Shown: positions 1-11,578 of the stretch, in pieces | Position numbering within the stretch: the stretch's first letter is position 1 | Layout: every line of letters starts with the position of its first letter | Source: Allolobophora icterica | Taxonomy: Eukaryota; Annelida; Clitellata; Crassiclitellata; Lumbricidae | Length of the DNA: 64,000 bases | NCBI GenBank assembly: GCA_963556255.1 | Contig: OY744611.1 | Location: 32,940,603-33,004,602 of the forward strand | Direction: 5' to 3' | Position numbers and translations under genes: made by a program | Notes under the pieces: generated by a model | The model's database searches: none | What the model saw: the letters and a program-made list of their open reading frames with translations, nothing else | What the model was told of the DNA's origin: nothing

Positions 1-99
1 AGCACAGGTTTTTATTTAATCTCAGCAGAGGTTTTTATTTAATCTCAGCAGAAGTTTCTTATTTAATCTCAGTGCTCAGAGGTTTCTTATTTAATCAAC
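1..99. repeat. Degenerate short tandem repeat
   Basis: About four imperfect copies of a unit of roughly 27 nt, built on TTTATTTAATCTCAG with a variable AGCAGAGG-like join, open the window. The array may continue to the left. No coding potential is seen in it. Confidence 0.6.
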
Positions 100-424
100 T
101 TCTATGTTGCTATATAAACAATGCGTTTTTCAGTTAATCAGTAAGATCTGTAGAATTAATTAGTACCACTCAGATGCTGGTGCACACAACAGATTAGCAC
201 AATGAAGCCGCTTTAACTTAACTGTCTTATAATAAAAATAGCATGAATAATAAAAATCATATTTATGCAGTACAGAGCTGTGCAATTTGTCCACAGCAGG
301 CAAATTTGTCAGATGATTTACCTTTCACACTACAGCATCATCATTACTGTTTTTTTTAAACTTTGGCAAATTGCTCAGCAACTGATTTATCTATGTGCAG
401 TGAGGTGAGTGGTTTTATCTTCAG

Positions 425-3400
425 ATGCTGTTGTTTCCTGTCGAACGCCCTCAGTGATGGGACGCACTTCGCCCTCAGTGATGGGACGCACTTCATTTGG
501 TTGCAGCTCAAAGGAACCAGACTCCTCTTCAGCAGGCAATAAAGGCCACACTCGGTCAGTCATACACCATTATCATATGGGCTATCATCCCTTCTTTTTC
601 GAATTGCTTGTCCTCCAAAACCTATCTTCCTGTCTCCAAGGCCTATATGCATCTCGACTGGTTGTGTGATTGTGTTTTTGGAATGCAGTTGGGCTTACAA
701 CCAACTTTTGTTAGATTCCTTGTGCATTACAATTGTGGCACCATAGAAGTTTATAGATTAGATTGGATGTGACTTTGCTTAGAAACGCTGATCGATTTAT
801 GCCCATGCAATATGATTACAATACTACAGAAGTTTACAGATAATTTAAATGAGATTCAAACTAGTCTCTAATCCATGATGCACAACAGCCACAATTGCAA
901 TTCCTTATAGTGTGGTTTTACTCTAAGTATAATGTAACCTTAGGTTATTATTGTCTTGTAAACTTAACTTGCCTTATAAGAGCTCATTTGCTACGTCTTA
1001 ACTTGAGTCACCTTGTCACCTTGTGCTGTCAACTCTTGGAGCTCTAGCGGTCGTCATGATAAACATTCTCCATTGCTTCCTGTTCGAAGTCATGTCCCTT
1101 AGTTCTTCCAGATTCATGCCAGTTACATCGTGAATCTCATCCATCCATTTCTTCCTTGGTCGACCCCGTCTTTTTTTCCCCTCACCACAGGCCAACATCA
1201 TTTCCTTTTCTAGCCCATCAGATCGCATAACATGACCAAAGAATCCTAGCTTCGATCTTGTAGCCTTTTGTTTTAACGACTCTTCATTCTCAACACCAAT
1301 CTCCACTCATATTGATTCGTTCGTCCTTTTCTCTGTTCATGATATTCTCAACATCTTTCTCCAAATCCACATTTCACATGCATTGATCTTTTTCTCCATG
1401 CTCTCTTTGTCATTGTCCATGCCTCACAACCATACAGAACCGTTGGAAAGATTAGAGCTCTCACAAGCCTTTTTTTGTATCTATGCTCACATGCTTGTCC
1501 TTCCATATCTTTTCCAGTCCAATCATTGCAGCTTTCCCAATCGCAATCCTTCGTTTTATTTCTGTATCACATTTTCCTTCTTTTTCAACCAATGATCCCA
1601 GTACTTTTTCTTTAATTAGCCTAATGTACTGCTTCCATTCTTGCCTGAACATATCTTGTGCTACCACGCCTTAATTTTATTTAACTGACCATTTGTTAAA
1701 TTACCATGCATTACCAATGTTATGATAAACTTGTGGACAGAGGCGTAGCCAGGAAAAATTTTGGGGGGTTTCCCATTTCGGCGTTTTTTCCATTGGACAT
1801 GGTCGTAGAGTACAGGATCAGTTTTGAAAAGTTAAGTGTTTTTGTATTTTGCAATTTGTTTTTGGGGGAGTTTGAACCCATAAACTCCCCCTAAATACGC
1901 CCATGCCTGTGAACAGAAATGCTCAACAACATAAAATTTGTTTTTGTGTTTCATAGCAACGATTTAGCCATGAAACTTGAAGCCCTTGAGCAGCAGACAA
2001 ACAAAAGGTTCGAACAGCTCCAGGCGATCCTAACCCCATGTCAGACCCAAACAATGCAAATGGCTGTGAGTAGTAAACAAAGGGAAAGAACTCAAGAACG
2101 CCACCTGGCTTTGTCTGCCAGAATCGAAAAGACTGTGGACACAGAAGCCGAACTGACAGATGAACCAGGCAGATTATTATCGGAGTTGACTTCAGAGAAG
2201 ACCAAGCAACATGAATCCTCACAGGTTGACCGATTTCTTAGAATGCAACAATCTTATTTACAACGAAAAGTATTACGAAAGTTTGTTATGTGCCCCCAGA
2301 AATGCAAATACATCTGACAAAATATGAATCTGAGGTGACAGAAATATGAGTGTGAAGTGATAGAAGTCTAATTCTGAGGCAGTTTACCTTGTGTAACGAC
2401 ACTGTCTTATCTGAAGCTAATTTAATCTATGGACATTTAGTCTAATTGTATCTAAATCCCAGATTAGCTAAAGCTAGTCTGATCTTATCTAAACCTAACT
2501 TTATCTAGAAGGACTCTTCTTAATTTAAAGTCTTCATAACTTTATTTAATCTTGTGTAAATATAAGCTTATGTAGATCTAAACTTATCTCAGGATGATCT
2601 TGTAGCTTCTACTTAGCTTCTAAATCTAATCTTTTTTAATCTAATCTTAGTGATATCTAGATCTAAGCTTATCTAAATGTGATCTGATCTCGTTACTTAT
2701 AATTGTATCTAAATTTAAGTTTTTCTCGATTTAAGCTTAATTCATTCTAACCAATCTTAGCTGTATCTTAGCTTATCTAACTTTAAAATAGCTGTATAAC
2801 TTTTAACCTAACTCAGGTTTGTAGATTTAAACTTTTGTTATTGTTATCTAAATGTAAATGTACGCGTTTTTCTGTAGTGACTATTATGGCCTCAACCCTG
2901 CTTATTTTTCAATGAATTGGTGGGGCAAGAACCTTCACCAGATGTGCCCCTTTGAGTGGATGCCACGCCGTTTAAGATCTCCGTGTACTGACTTTGCTAG
3001 CTTGAGATTTAAACCTCTGAAATAAGTCGCCATCGGTATGCGAACCAGCAACCAATCCTATCTCTAACTGTGATTTAATCCTACAACTTCTGTGTTAGTT
3101 GGATGGGACTGCTTGCATGTTGTGTGTCAGATCTCGGCGCATCATGCAGTTCATTATGGGTTCCATAAGAAAAGGTTTTAATTGACATTGATAGAGCTCA
3201 TACGACAAGTACTTAGACGGCACTATGGCCATCATTCATCCCTTCCCATGGGCTGAAAGCTTGTAGATGTCTGCTGCATATTTAAACACTTCCTTCCACA
3301 ATTTCTTTTTTACACTGCCTGTGGACATTTGTTGGCACCAGTCTTTTGGTTTTTTTCCTGGTCATTCTGTGACAGGTTTTACAAGGAGCTGGTCTATAGT

Positions 3401-6400
3401 GGGAAAGAAGACACCATCTGTTCATGTATATTGAATTGAATTTAAGTCACTTTATTGATCAGCAATAGTTTAGGAAATATGCAGACAATGAAGTCTACAT
3501 CAGTAATGACTAAAGGAAAATTCAGAATGAGCCAAACTGATAAATGCCTACATACTTAATATTAATGTAATGTTTTAATATTAATGTAATATGTTTATAT
3601 TATGTAAATTGACAATGGAAATTTTTCAGCTGAGGGTTCAACAACGACATCTGCTGACAGAGACAAAAGCAACAAAGAACAAGTCAACAGAAACTGAAAG
3701 CCTGCCGAAGAATTATGTGCAGTGCAGGAACAAGGAAGCTCAGCAGAAACAATCAGAAAGAACTGGCATACAATGTGAAACAATGCCCTCTGGATTAAAT
3801 TCAGTGCACTTCTTTTGCAAAAATGGGGAAAGTGCAATAGTTGGCCAAGAGGACAAGGAGGGAGAGGAGGAAGAGATGGAAGAGGAAACGATGGAGGAAT
3901 TTGAGACAGAGGAAGAAGCTGATGATGAAGAGGATGAGGAAAATGTTGAAGGAGATGAAGAGGAGGAAAAAGAGTATGAAGAAAAAAAGGATGAGGAAGA
4001 AGAGGATGAGGAAGAGAAGAAATCACTTGTTTCCAACCAGCGGACCTTCCCTTCTTCCAACATAAACAGAAAACTCTTGGACAGGGAAGACCTAAAGCAT
4101 GGAGAGTGCAAACAAGGAAAGCAATTTGACACTGTTAATGGAGAATTTTGTGGAAACTGTAAAGTGAGAAGGAAGACTGAAGGAAAGAAACGAGGATGTA
4201 AGACTAACCAAACATCCAAAATTTCTGCAAAGAAAGAGACAATTTGTGCCATGAATTCTGAGGATAGAAGTTTCAGAGATATTTCCAACAGGTTTGCAGT
4301 AACAAACACACTGAAGGCAAATGTCAGAATTTCAAGGCCTCTTCCTCTGGATTCACAACATATATCTCCCAAATTATGTGCAAATTCAAGTCACTTAGAA
4401 ACAAACAACAGAAAAATTAAAAACTGCCTTGTATTTCAACACAAAAGCCAAGAAAATGACCATGCAAAGCTCCCCCTGGAACAGGTTTCACAAAATTCTG
4501 CTCTGCTTTTTAAGAGGCCGGTTGCAGCTCCGTTGAGAAATCCCACTCGACCTCAGATTGACAAAAACCGTTTTGTGTTGCAAGTAACTCCGCCACCTTC
4601 TCCATGTCAATCAGAGTTTGATCTTGAACTTGTGGTGGCTGCTGGCTGTGGAAGAGGTCGAAGAGTTCCGACTTCAAATTATCAAAACGAAGAACTTGAG
4701 TTTCCTACAGTGTCATGTGTTGTTGCTAACAATGCCTGCTCACTCATGCATGGGAAGAACAGGCCTGTCTCACTCAAGCATGGTAGCAGTGCTTCTCTGC
4801 TCAAACATGATAACAACTCTCGCTTGCTGAAGCACAGTAACACTGTCTGCTCACCAAAGCATAATAACCATGCCTGCTCACCAGATCATGGCGATGTCTC
4901 ATTTGATGGCATGGAAAAGGTTAACTGCTTCTCGACAGAGCTCAGCTTTTCGAAGAGCTGCAGTCAACAAAAGCTGATACTTCCCAAGAGAAAGATTGTG
5001 AGTACAGACAGAAGCAAGGAGGAACCAACTGCCTCTTCAAGTTCCACAGCAGGCCAGTATAACTTTCCTCACTATCTGAAGAGAAAAGGTATGGTAAAGT
5101 TAAACTTCAGATCAACTTCCCTGGCTGCTGTTTACTCTCCCATTATACCAAAGACTAGTGGTTCCATGCTTGCATATTTGTACGCTGGTCCACCTCTATG
5201 GAAGTCACTACCACTGCCTCTGCTGTACCATGGTTATGACTTGGTTTTCACTGGACTTGATTTTCATCTGACTTGCTTTTCGCCTGAGTTTCTTTTCATC
5301 TGACTTGATTTTCACCCTGGCTTGGTGTGCCATCGGTTGATTCCTTGTGCATTAGACACTGGCATGATGAAAGATACAAAGTAATAGTAACAATAAGCTT
5401 TTGCTTTGTTTTATCCTATTTTGCACACTATTGAAGATTTATCTTTATCCAGCATCCCACACTTGAGGTGACTGTATGAATTGTGGTTTTATTCCTTGGT
5501 AACTATCTGATTACTAATAATAAAACAATATTAATGATATTACTTACGACAATAATAATGTTAGGTATGATTGGTTAAGATGATTACGCAGTGATTATGA
5601 ATACAGAGAGGTTTATCCAGGAGTTTGTGCCATGTGATATAAGTAGACATCAGACTGTGCAGATTTTTCCATCAGTTGACACCTTCAGTCCAAGTGTAGT
5701 TTCTCTTTGGACTTTTAAATATTTGACCGTTAACTCACATACAGCAGCCTTTTTGATATTTGCTGTGTCGAGGCAAAACAAAATTGTCTGGTTGTTGTTA
5801 TTTTTATTATTATTAGTAGTAGTAGTAATACTAACTACTAGTAGTAGTAGTGGCAGTAGTAATACTAGTAGTAGGAGCTGCAGTAGCAGCTAGTACAAAT
5901 AATAATGTGCTTGCCTTCAGTAACTTATGCACTGCCAGATATTAATTTTTTTTAAATCTTGAGGGATCATTTATACGTCAGAAAAATATAATTATTGCTG
6001 TCACTTGTAATAGAAAATTAGATCAGTCATCACGCTATTTTATTGTCGTCATACTTTGATATTTCTCCATCATTGGACCATCTCTCTGGAACAAACTTCC
6101 AATTGAAATTTGCTTGTACTGCTTATTGCTGATCACAGAACATTTTCTTGAATGGCAAAGACAGTATTTCATCTGATCTGTAGTCACATTCAGGGCTCCT
6201 CTGCGGCTCATAAGAGATGCTATACAGGTGTTCTCTTACAGTTACAATTACAGTTGTTGATTTTTATGTGTTTACAGCACTTGGTGAAGATGGAAAACGA
6301 AACCAATGTCCAGGTATTTGCCCATACTCATAATACCTTATATGAACAGATTGGGCAAATGTTCTGTCAAACTTAGCCTTTCACCTCTGTTTCAAGGTTC

Positions 6401-9400
6401 TTTTTCTGCATCATCGTGTAAAATTGATGATATGTCACCACTGAGTGTCTACTGCACTGACACAGAGCCTGACAATTTTAAATGGATTCCCCTTTTTTTT
6501 CTATTAGATAACAAGACAAGTCACCATTGAAGGAACTCTTGCACTCATACAGAGCCTGACCATTGCAGTGACATGCTATCATTACTTTTATGCAGAGAAT
6601 CATGAATTCCTATTGTAGGCTGTCGTGCGCCTTCTGATCTTGGCTTTCCACTGCTCAACAGTCGTACATTCAACATCGCCCTTGAGACAAGCTGCCACTC
6701 CTGTAGCATCCATCGCTACGTGCGTCAGTTAGAGCGAAGCTTTGCTGCTGCTGCCAAGAGGGAAGGTAAAGCTGAACTCCAAGGACCAAGAAGTCATCTC
6801 CTCCGACGAGAACCAGCTTTCAGCTTCCGGACCAGAAGTAAAAGCCAGATTTCAGAAGATGTGTACGAGTTCAACGGAAGTAGTGACTCAATGGTACAGC
6901 CACAGATGAGTTCTGAGATATGTAGGGTAACATAAGGCAAGGTGCATCTATTTTATTTATGTATTGCACTTAGTATGTACACAGGGTCGGTAAATCTCAA
7001 TCCGAGGCATGAGACAACAACTTGGCCGTTGGTGTTACACAAAGTTTGCTGAGCAGACTCAGACCAGCAATCATTGAATTTTAGACCCGGCGCACTACTG
7101 AACAGTCAACTGCTGCATGCAGTGGCATTAATATTGGCCTGCCTTTTGGGAGCCACATCAAGAACTGCCTTGCAATGAGGTCGTATTATAGAGTTTATTT
7201 TCTATAGGTAAGTTAATTTAAGTAACGAGTCTCCCTCTTGCAAACCAGTTTAGCAATGGTTTAGTACCACACGACAGATTAGATAGATGTCGGTGTGTTT
7301 ATTCTGTGAATCTGGAACAGACTAATTTAGTCAAACCTCAAATTGCAATATTTAAACTTTATACTAGATTACAAACTACGTCGAGTTATGTAAACTTTAC
7401 ATGATTACACAAAGCTGTTCATCAGATTACAAGTATTTACAAATGTGTGAAGTTTGTGACAAATTCTGTTATATTATAGTACATTAAGGTACAATAGTAA
7501 TGGTGGATGTTGTTATGAGTAGAGATTTCTTAAATTACAGGTGTTACAAATTATAACAGGCTAATGATGGATGTTATTATAAGACAGGCAAAAGGCAATA
7601 TTTATAGAAGCTAAGGAAATTTACCATGTAGGCAGAGGCATCTATATCCCCCCCAAAGTCATTGGAGAAACTTTCCCTCCCCGCCCTCCTCTTCCCCCTT
7701 CCCTTTCCTTCCCCCTCCCCAATTAACGATGGCAAATACACTGACAAATCTCCCCCCCCAAATTTTTTGGATGGAGCATTTGCTCCAAGGTTTATATGGA
7801 GTAGATGCCCCTGCATGTAGGTCAGAGGTAGAAGTAGACCACAGAGAAAGTGAGGTGAGACAAAGCATTCTGTGCCATGTGACTGCTTGTAGATATGTAC
7901 AGGAGTTTCAGGCATCTTTGATGAAGAGAACAGATTCTAGTTTTTTTATATTTGTCTAAGGTATGTGGTTTTAATATTATATGTTGTAACCAAGCGGAGT
8001 GCCTCTTTCTCTCATAAACAGTTTGCATTCTTCTTATATTATTAATTATTATACGTGTAGACGATTTCTTCACCCGAGGATGACGTTACCGATTGTGAGA
8101 GTGACCATGAGGATGCGCCAGTCTCAGTCTGGTCAAAATCCGTCAGTCCATCGAAGGCACGTCGTGTGAGGGTCCCATACAGCCAAGCAGAGGAGGAGAA
8201 CCTGCTCACAGGAGTGGCAAAACTTGGAAAGTTCTGGAAGCAGATTCTCTATGCGTACAAATTCCATCCAAGTCGTACTGCGGTCGACCTCATGGAGAAA
8301 TACAAGAGAATGAAGGTCTGAGTCTGTTATTTCCATTTGCAACATTTTATTTTTATGTTTTCTATGGTATTTGTGTGTGAGTGTGTGTGTGTGTGCTGAT
8401 TTGTTTATGTATATATGTGGTAGGATTGACTTTAGGGTATAAAGCATTATTGGAAGGTAGAGATGGACAGACAGATGGAAGTATGAACAGAGAATGCGTT
8501 GGGCAATGGTGGAAGTGTACACGAGGACTGTGAAGAGCTAGGGAGGATTGGGCAGAGACAGAGAGTGATGGAGAGAGAGAGTTAGAGATGAAGAGAATGC
8601 ATGAGAGAGAGTATTTGGTTTGACAGAATTTTGTTTAAATTGTAGATACATGTAGTATATTAAAATATGTAAAATAAAGAGAAAACGGTAAAATTGTACA
8701 AAGCAGTTTTCTTAACAAAAAGTTTTAACTCTGCTCTATGAATTATGAGCTCTTACCAGTATAGCAATTTGTGGTAATAATCAATCAATCACTCAATCAA
8801 TCCTTTTATTGAAGCCATTTGAAGTACAAGGAAAATACAACATAAAGTTTGAACTGTGGCAACAAGAGGAGACCCAAAAGGGATCTTGATCCCGCTTAGC
8901 AAGGCCACCTAGTTAACATTTATCGTAATACAAGTACGGTAAATGGCAGCACAATCAATACTTTGAACGGTTACATTGATCAAGTTATATGATCAACAGG
9001 TAAAGAAACAATAGTAGAACTCTTAACTAAAGAACTTAACAATCAGTAGGCCTACACACGGATTCCAACTAAGGTATACAGATCAATTTTCATGTATCAT
9101 AGATAGCTTTAGTTATTTATCCTCTATCATACACTATTACTTTGATCGACCATTACCGGGGTAATTATCTTTCCTGACCTTACCTTATTTAACCATCAGC
9201 CATCATACCTTGATTTACCATCAACACTCTGATCTCACCTTTCCTTACCCCGATTTTAGCATGTACCTTGATTTTACCATTAAAAATCTTGCCTTACTTT
9301 GAATTTACCATCAACCATCTTATTGATCTTATATTACCTTGATTTTATCACCATCCATCTTATCAGCGGATTGCCAACATTGAATGTCTGTTTCAACAGG

Positions 9401-9654
9401 ACTCCTCAGCAGCTGACCACCAGTCACCTCCATCTCTGTTCTCCTCTGCCTCGGCAACTCATCGTCATCGTCACCCTCCTCTGTCGATGGCAGAAGAAAG
9501 ACGATTGCGCAGAGGAGTCCACCTCCACGGATACAACTGGACAGCCATCCTCAACGCTTACCGGTTTGCCAAAGGTCGAACAACGCAAGAGCTGCGAGAC
9601 AGTTGGCGAAGCATGCATGGCACAAAGAAGAAATCTTTTGGGTCCGATAGATAG
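425..9654 (+). CDS. Tandem telobox-like Myb domain protein (5' end uncertain)
   Basis: Not a gene I can name. Exons chained by AG/GT sites with matching phase are 425-554 (weak), 1957-2224, 3630-5088, 6278-6313, 6619-6926, 8061-8315 and 9400-9654 (stop TAG). The 1957 exon is rich in E, Q and K and looks coiled-coil. The long 3630 exon holds an acidic run of about 60 residues and then six repeats of the type SLKHG/LLKHD/SPKHN. Exons 6278 and 6619 join to give QCPGCRAPSD...SCHSCS, a possible C2C2 zinc site. Exon 8061 encodes Myb-like domain 1 (EEENLLTGVAKLGKFWKQIL, then RTAVDLMEKYKRM). Exon 9400 encodes domain 2 (EERRLRRGVHLHGYNWTAIL, then RTTQELRDSWRSM). Helix 3 of each resembles the telobox Myb of telomere-repeat-binding factors (RTxVxLKDKWRxM). 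A role as a nuclear DNA-binding protein is inferred. No TRFH-type dimerisation domain is recognisable. A strong alternative donor (GTGAGT after 2065) is also in frame. The start codon is not identified and may lie left of the window. Confidence 0.7.
447..494 (+). repeat. 24-bp perfect tandem duplication inside candidate exon
   Basis: Two adjacent copies of a 24-nt unit (447-470 and 471-494) keep the reading frame and would encode PSVMGRTS twice. They lie in the candidate 425-554 exon of the Myb-domain gene. Confidence 0.8.
1016..1680 (-). mobile_element. Decayed non-LTR retrotransposon, RT C-terminal region
   Basis: Read on the minus strand, broken frames contain PTVLYGCEAWTMTK, then GFFGHVMRSDGLEKEM and GKKRRGRPRKKWMDEI. 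These are the conserved blocks that follow the reverse transcriptase palm in many LINEs. Frameshifts and stops show it is dead. Two further relics of the same type lie at 13190-13640 and 21870-22310. It sits inside the putative first intron of the Myb-domain gene. Confidence 0.75.
1740..1907. mobile_element. MITE-like element, hAT type
   Basis: It starts GAGGCGTAGCCAGG and ends with an inverted counterpart, AAATACGCCCATGC. The flanks TGTGGACA and TGTGAACA match at 7 of 8 positions, as an aged 8-bp target duplication would. It lies about 50 bp upstream of the 1957 splice acceptor. Confidence 0.55.
2318..3420. repeat. Intron with AT-rich degenerate repeats
   Basis: From about 2300 to 2880 the sequence is made of loosely repeated ATCTAAACTTATCT-like words with no fixed period. 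From 2880 to 3600 I see no feature I can name. The stretch lies in the intron before the long acidic exon. Confidence 0.5.
4738..4900 (+). repeat. In-frame ~30-nt repeat in the long exon
   Basis: Six diverged copies of about 30 nt encode SLMHG, SLKHG, LLKHD, LLKHS, SPKHN and SPDHG, each followed by about five variable residues. The frame is kept across all copies, which supports real coding sequence. Confidence 0.7.
7633..7813. mobile_element. hAT MITE, CAGGGGCGTCTA family, copy 1
   Basis: A 181-bp element starts CAGAGGCATCTA and ends TAGATGCCCCTG, with perfect 8-bp flanking duplications CATGTAGG (7625-7632 and 7814-7821). Inside is a C-rich tract and the palindrome GGAGCATTTGCTCC. It is shared with 29428-29596 (inverted) and 59633-59804. 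Confidence 0.9.
8316..9399 (+). repeat. Intron between the two Myb exons, with short TTACC/TTGATT repeats
   Basis: The intron contains a GT run near 8370, a (TCAA)n-type stretch near 8780, and from about 9120 to 9370 loosely repeated ACCTTGATTTTACCATC-like words. No coding exon is seen between the two Myb exons. Confidence 0.5.
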
Positions 9655-11486
9655 TTGTGTGTACAGCGCCCTTATAAATGGAGAACTAGGTATGCACATG
9701 TGCAATTGTGCATACAAGTATAGATGCCTTCATCTCGTTAGGTCTCTACATAAATATTTACATGCCTCCATGTTTTAAGCTCTATTAGTCGTGTTTCGGT
9801 GCCTCCAAGAGGTTCCAGTAAAGCACTAATAGAAATTATCGGATGCTCCAACCAGTGATATACACATGGTTGTCAAGTTTAATTGGCTTTAAAAGGCAAC
9901 ATAGATATAACACAACCTTGTCTCCGGGGGGCGGGCTTCACAGGTCTCAACTATTTGTCTAAAGGACCCTGCTTTCGGAATAGGAATACAGTTGTACTTA
10001 AAAGTGGCTATCAGCTGATGATGTGTGCATTACGAGACTGGCACTGTAGAACTTTCCAGATTAGATTAAGGGTTGTCTACTAAGAACCTCTGCAGATTGG
10101 GAGGTCTGGATTTCCTTTCCTAAATGTTTGAAAAAATCACTAGTCTCTACAAGCGGAGTTGCCATCTTTTAGAAAGTTACTTGTATGCTTTTACAAATAC
10201 GTTGTACGTGCATATCTGGACATTCGTTCAGCACCTTTTAAGATGCAAAGTTGCTTTTGAGTTACGCCAACAGGTAACATATTAGTTCACAGGTCACACA
10301 TTAGTGGATTGACTATAGCTTGCTCGTTAATTAAACACTTATTTGTAGTTTTCATTCTCTGTTGTACACTGTTAAAATTATTTTGGTATTTATTGAAAGT
10401 ACTGTTTAACACTTGACTTCTTAATTAAGTCTCAGATACTTTCATCACTTAAGTTTCTAAACTTGACACAGAAAGATTCAAAGCTCAGGCCAAACCACGG
10501 GCGTCCGCAGTGGTTGCATTTGCTCTTCCCTGGATTTTGCTCATATTTTACAAAAATAAAATCTTTTGATTATGATTATTACAACAGTCACAACATGATT
10601 TTCAATGCAAAAAAACACTTAATTATTTAGGCAAGTTCTTGTCCATTATTTATTTTTAAAGTTATCACGTGTTCTATGTTTATGAATAGATGCAAAAACG
10701 TCATTTTGTTTAGTCCTCATGCCAACAGTTTAAAACTTTGCTCCCCCTACAAAACTTCCTGCGGACGCTCGTGGGCCAAACTCGAGAGCTCACCTATTGA
10801 CACAGTTATTGAGACATGCGCAACTGTATTACCTTTATGAGGCATGCACATCTACTTACTTGTTTTTGCATTGAAGGGATTGTGTTCGGAGGAAAGCTAA
10901 CACACTTGTTAATAGACACACACCTCTGCAGACAGTTCTCAGAGGCATTGTCTCGTGATTTGAAGGTCTTTTGGCATAAGCACAAACACAACTATAGCAA
11001 TGCAACAACAAGACATTTTACTTTCTAAGGTGCGCTATATGAATTTCATTTACATACAACACTTTGGTTTCGACAATACCACCTATCAAACTTAAAACAA
11101 AAGTAAAACACCTCAAAGTACGTTATGCTGCATACGTGTATTTAGCTCAACTTCACTTTATGACTTCACCGGTAAAGCAACACATGATACAAAAATGACA
11201 TTACAATAGCGTGATGCTTTGCATCATGAAGTTGTGTTGAAACATTAAAAGTTGAATTTACGTAAAGTACAGACCTCACCAACGCAATGATATGCTATCC
11301 ATCATTACAAAAATTCTGGGTTGTCCTTTACTGGATACTATTCCACAGAATACCTTGACAGTTCGTCTGGGTCATCTCTTTGACTGGAACGTTTAACTAC
11401 AGAATGATATGTATGCAAAGCCTCAGTAACTGTAGGTTTTGGGTTTTACTTGTGAAACAATAGTGTGTGAAGTACCAAGGTTTGCA
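9655..11486. other. Convergent intergenic region
   Basis: It lies between the stop of the Myb-domain gene (plus) and the TAF8 polyadenylation signal (minus). Apart from the MITE at 10496-10773 I see no recognisable gene. No clear AATAAA could be assigned to the Myb-domain gene close to its stop; the AATAAA near 10555 is inside the MITE. Confidence 0.5.
10496..10773. mobile_element. hAT MITE, CACGGGCGTCCGCAG family
   Basis: The element starts CACGGGCGTCCGCAG and ends CTGCGGACGCTCGTG, with perfect 8-bp duplications GGCCAAAC (10488-10495 and 10774-10781). Its interior shares words with 18323-18480 (for example GCAAAAACGTCATTTTG) and with the relic at 35305-35545. Confidence 0.9.
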
Positions 11487-11492
11487 TTTATT
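11487..11492 (-). terminator. Polyadenylation signal of TAF8
   Basis: AATAAA on the minus strand, about 87 bp past the TAF8 stop codon. Confidence 0.6.
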
Positions 11493-11578
11493 GGGGATAC
11501 ATGGGGTCAGTTTTTAACCAGGACTAGTAACTCGGTAAGGTTCAACATATTGCAAAACCCATGGAAAAATTGTATTTG

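Noticed and set aside
3595..4372. Serine/phenylalanine-rich minus-strand frames
   Set aside because: They are the antisense of the acidic E/D tract in the Myb-domain gene.
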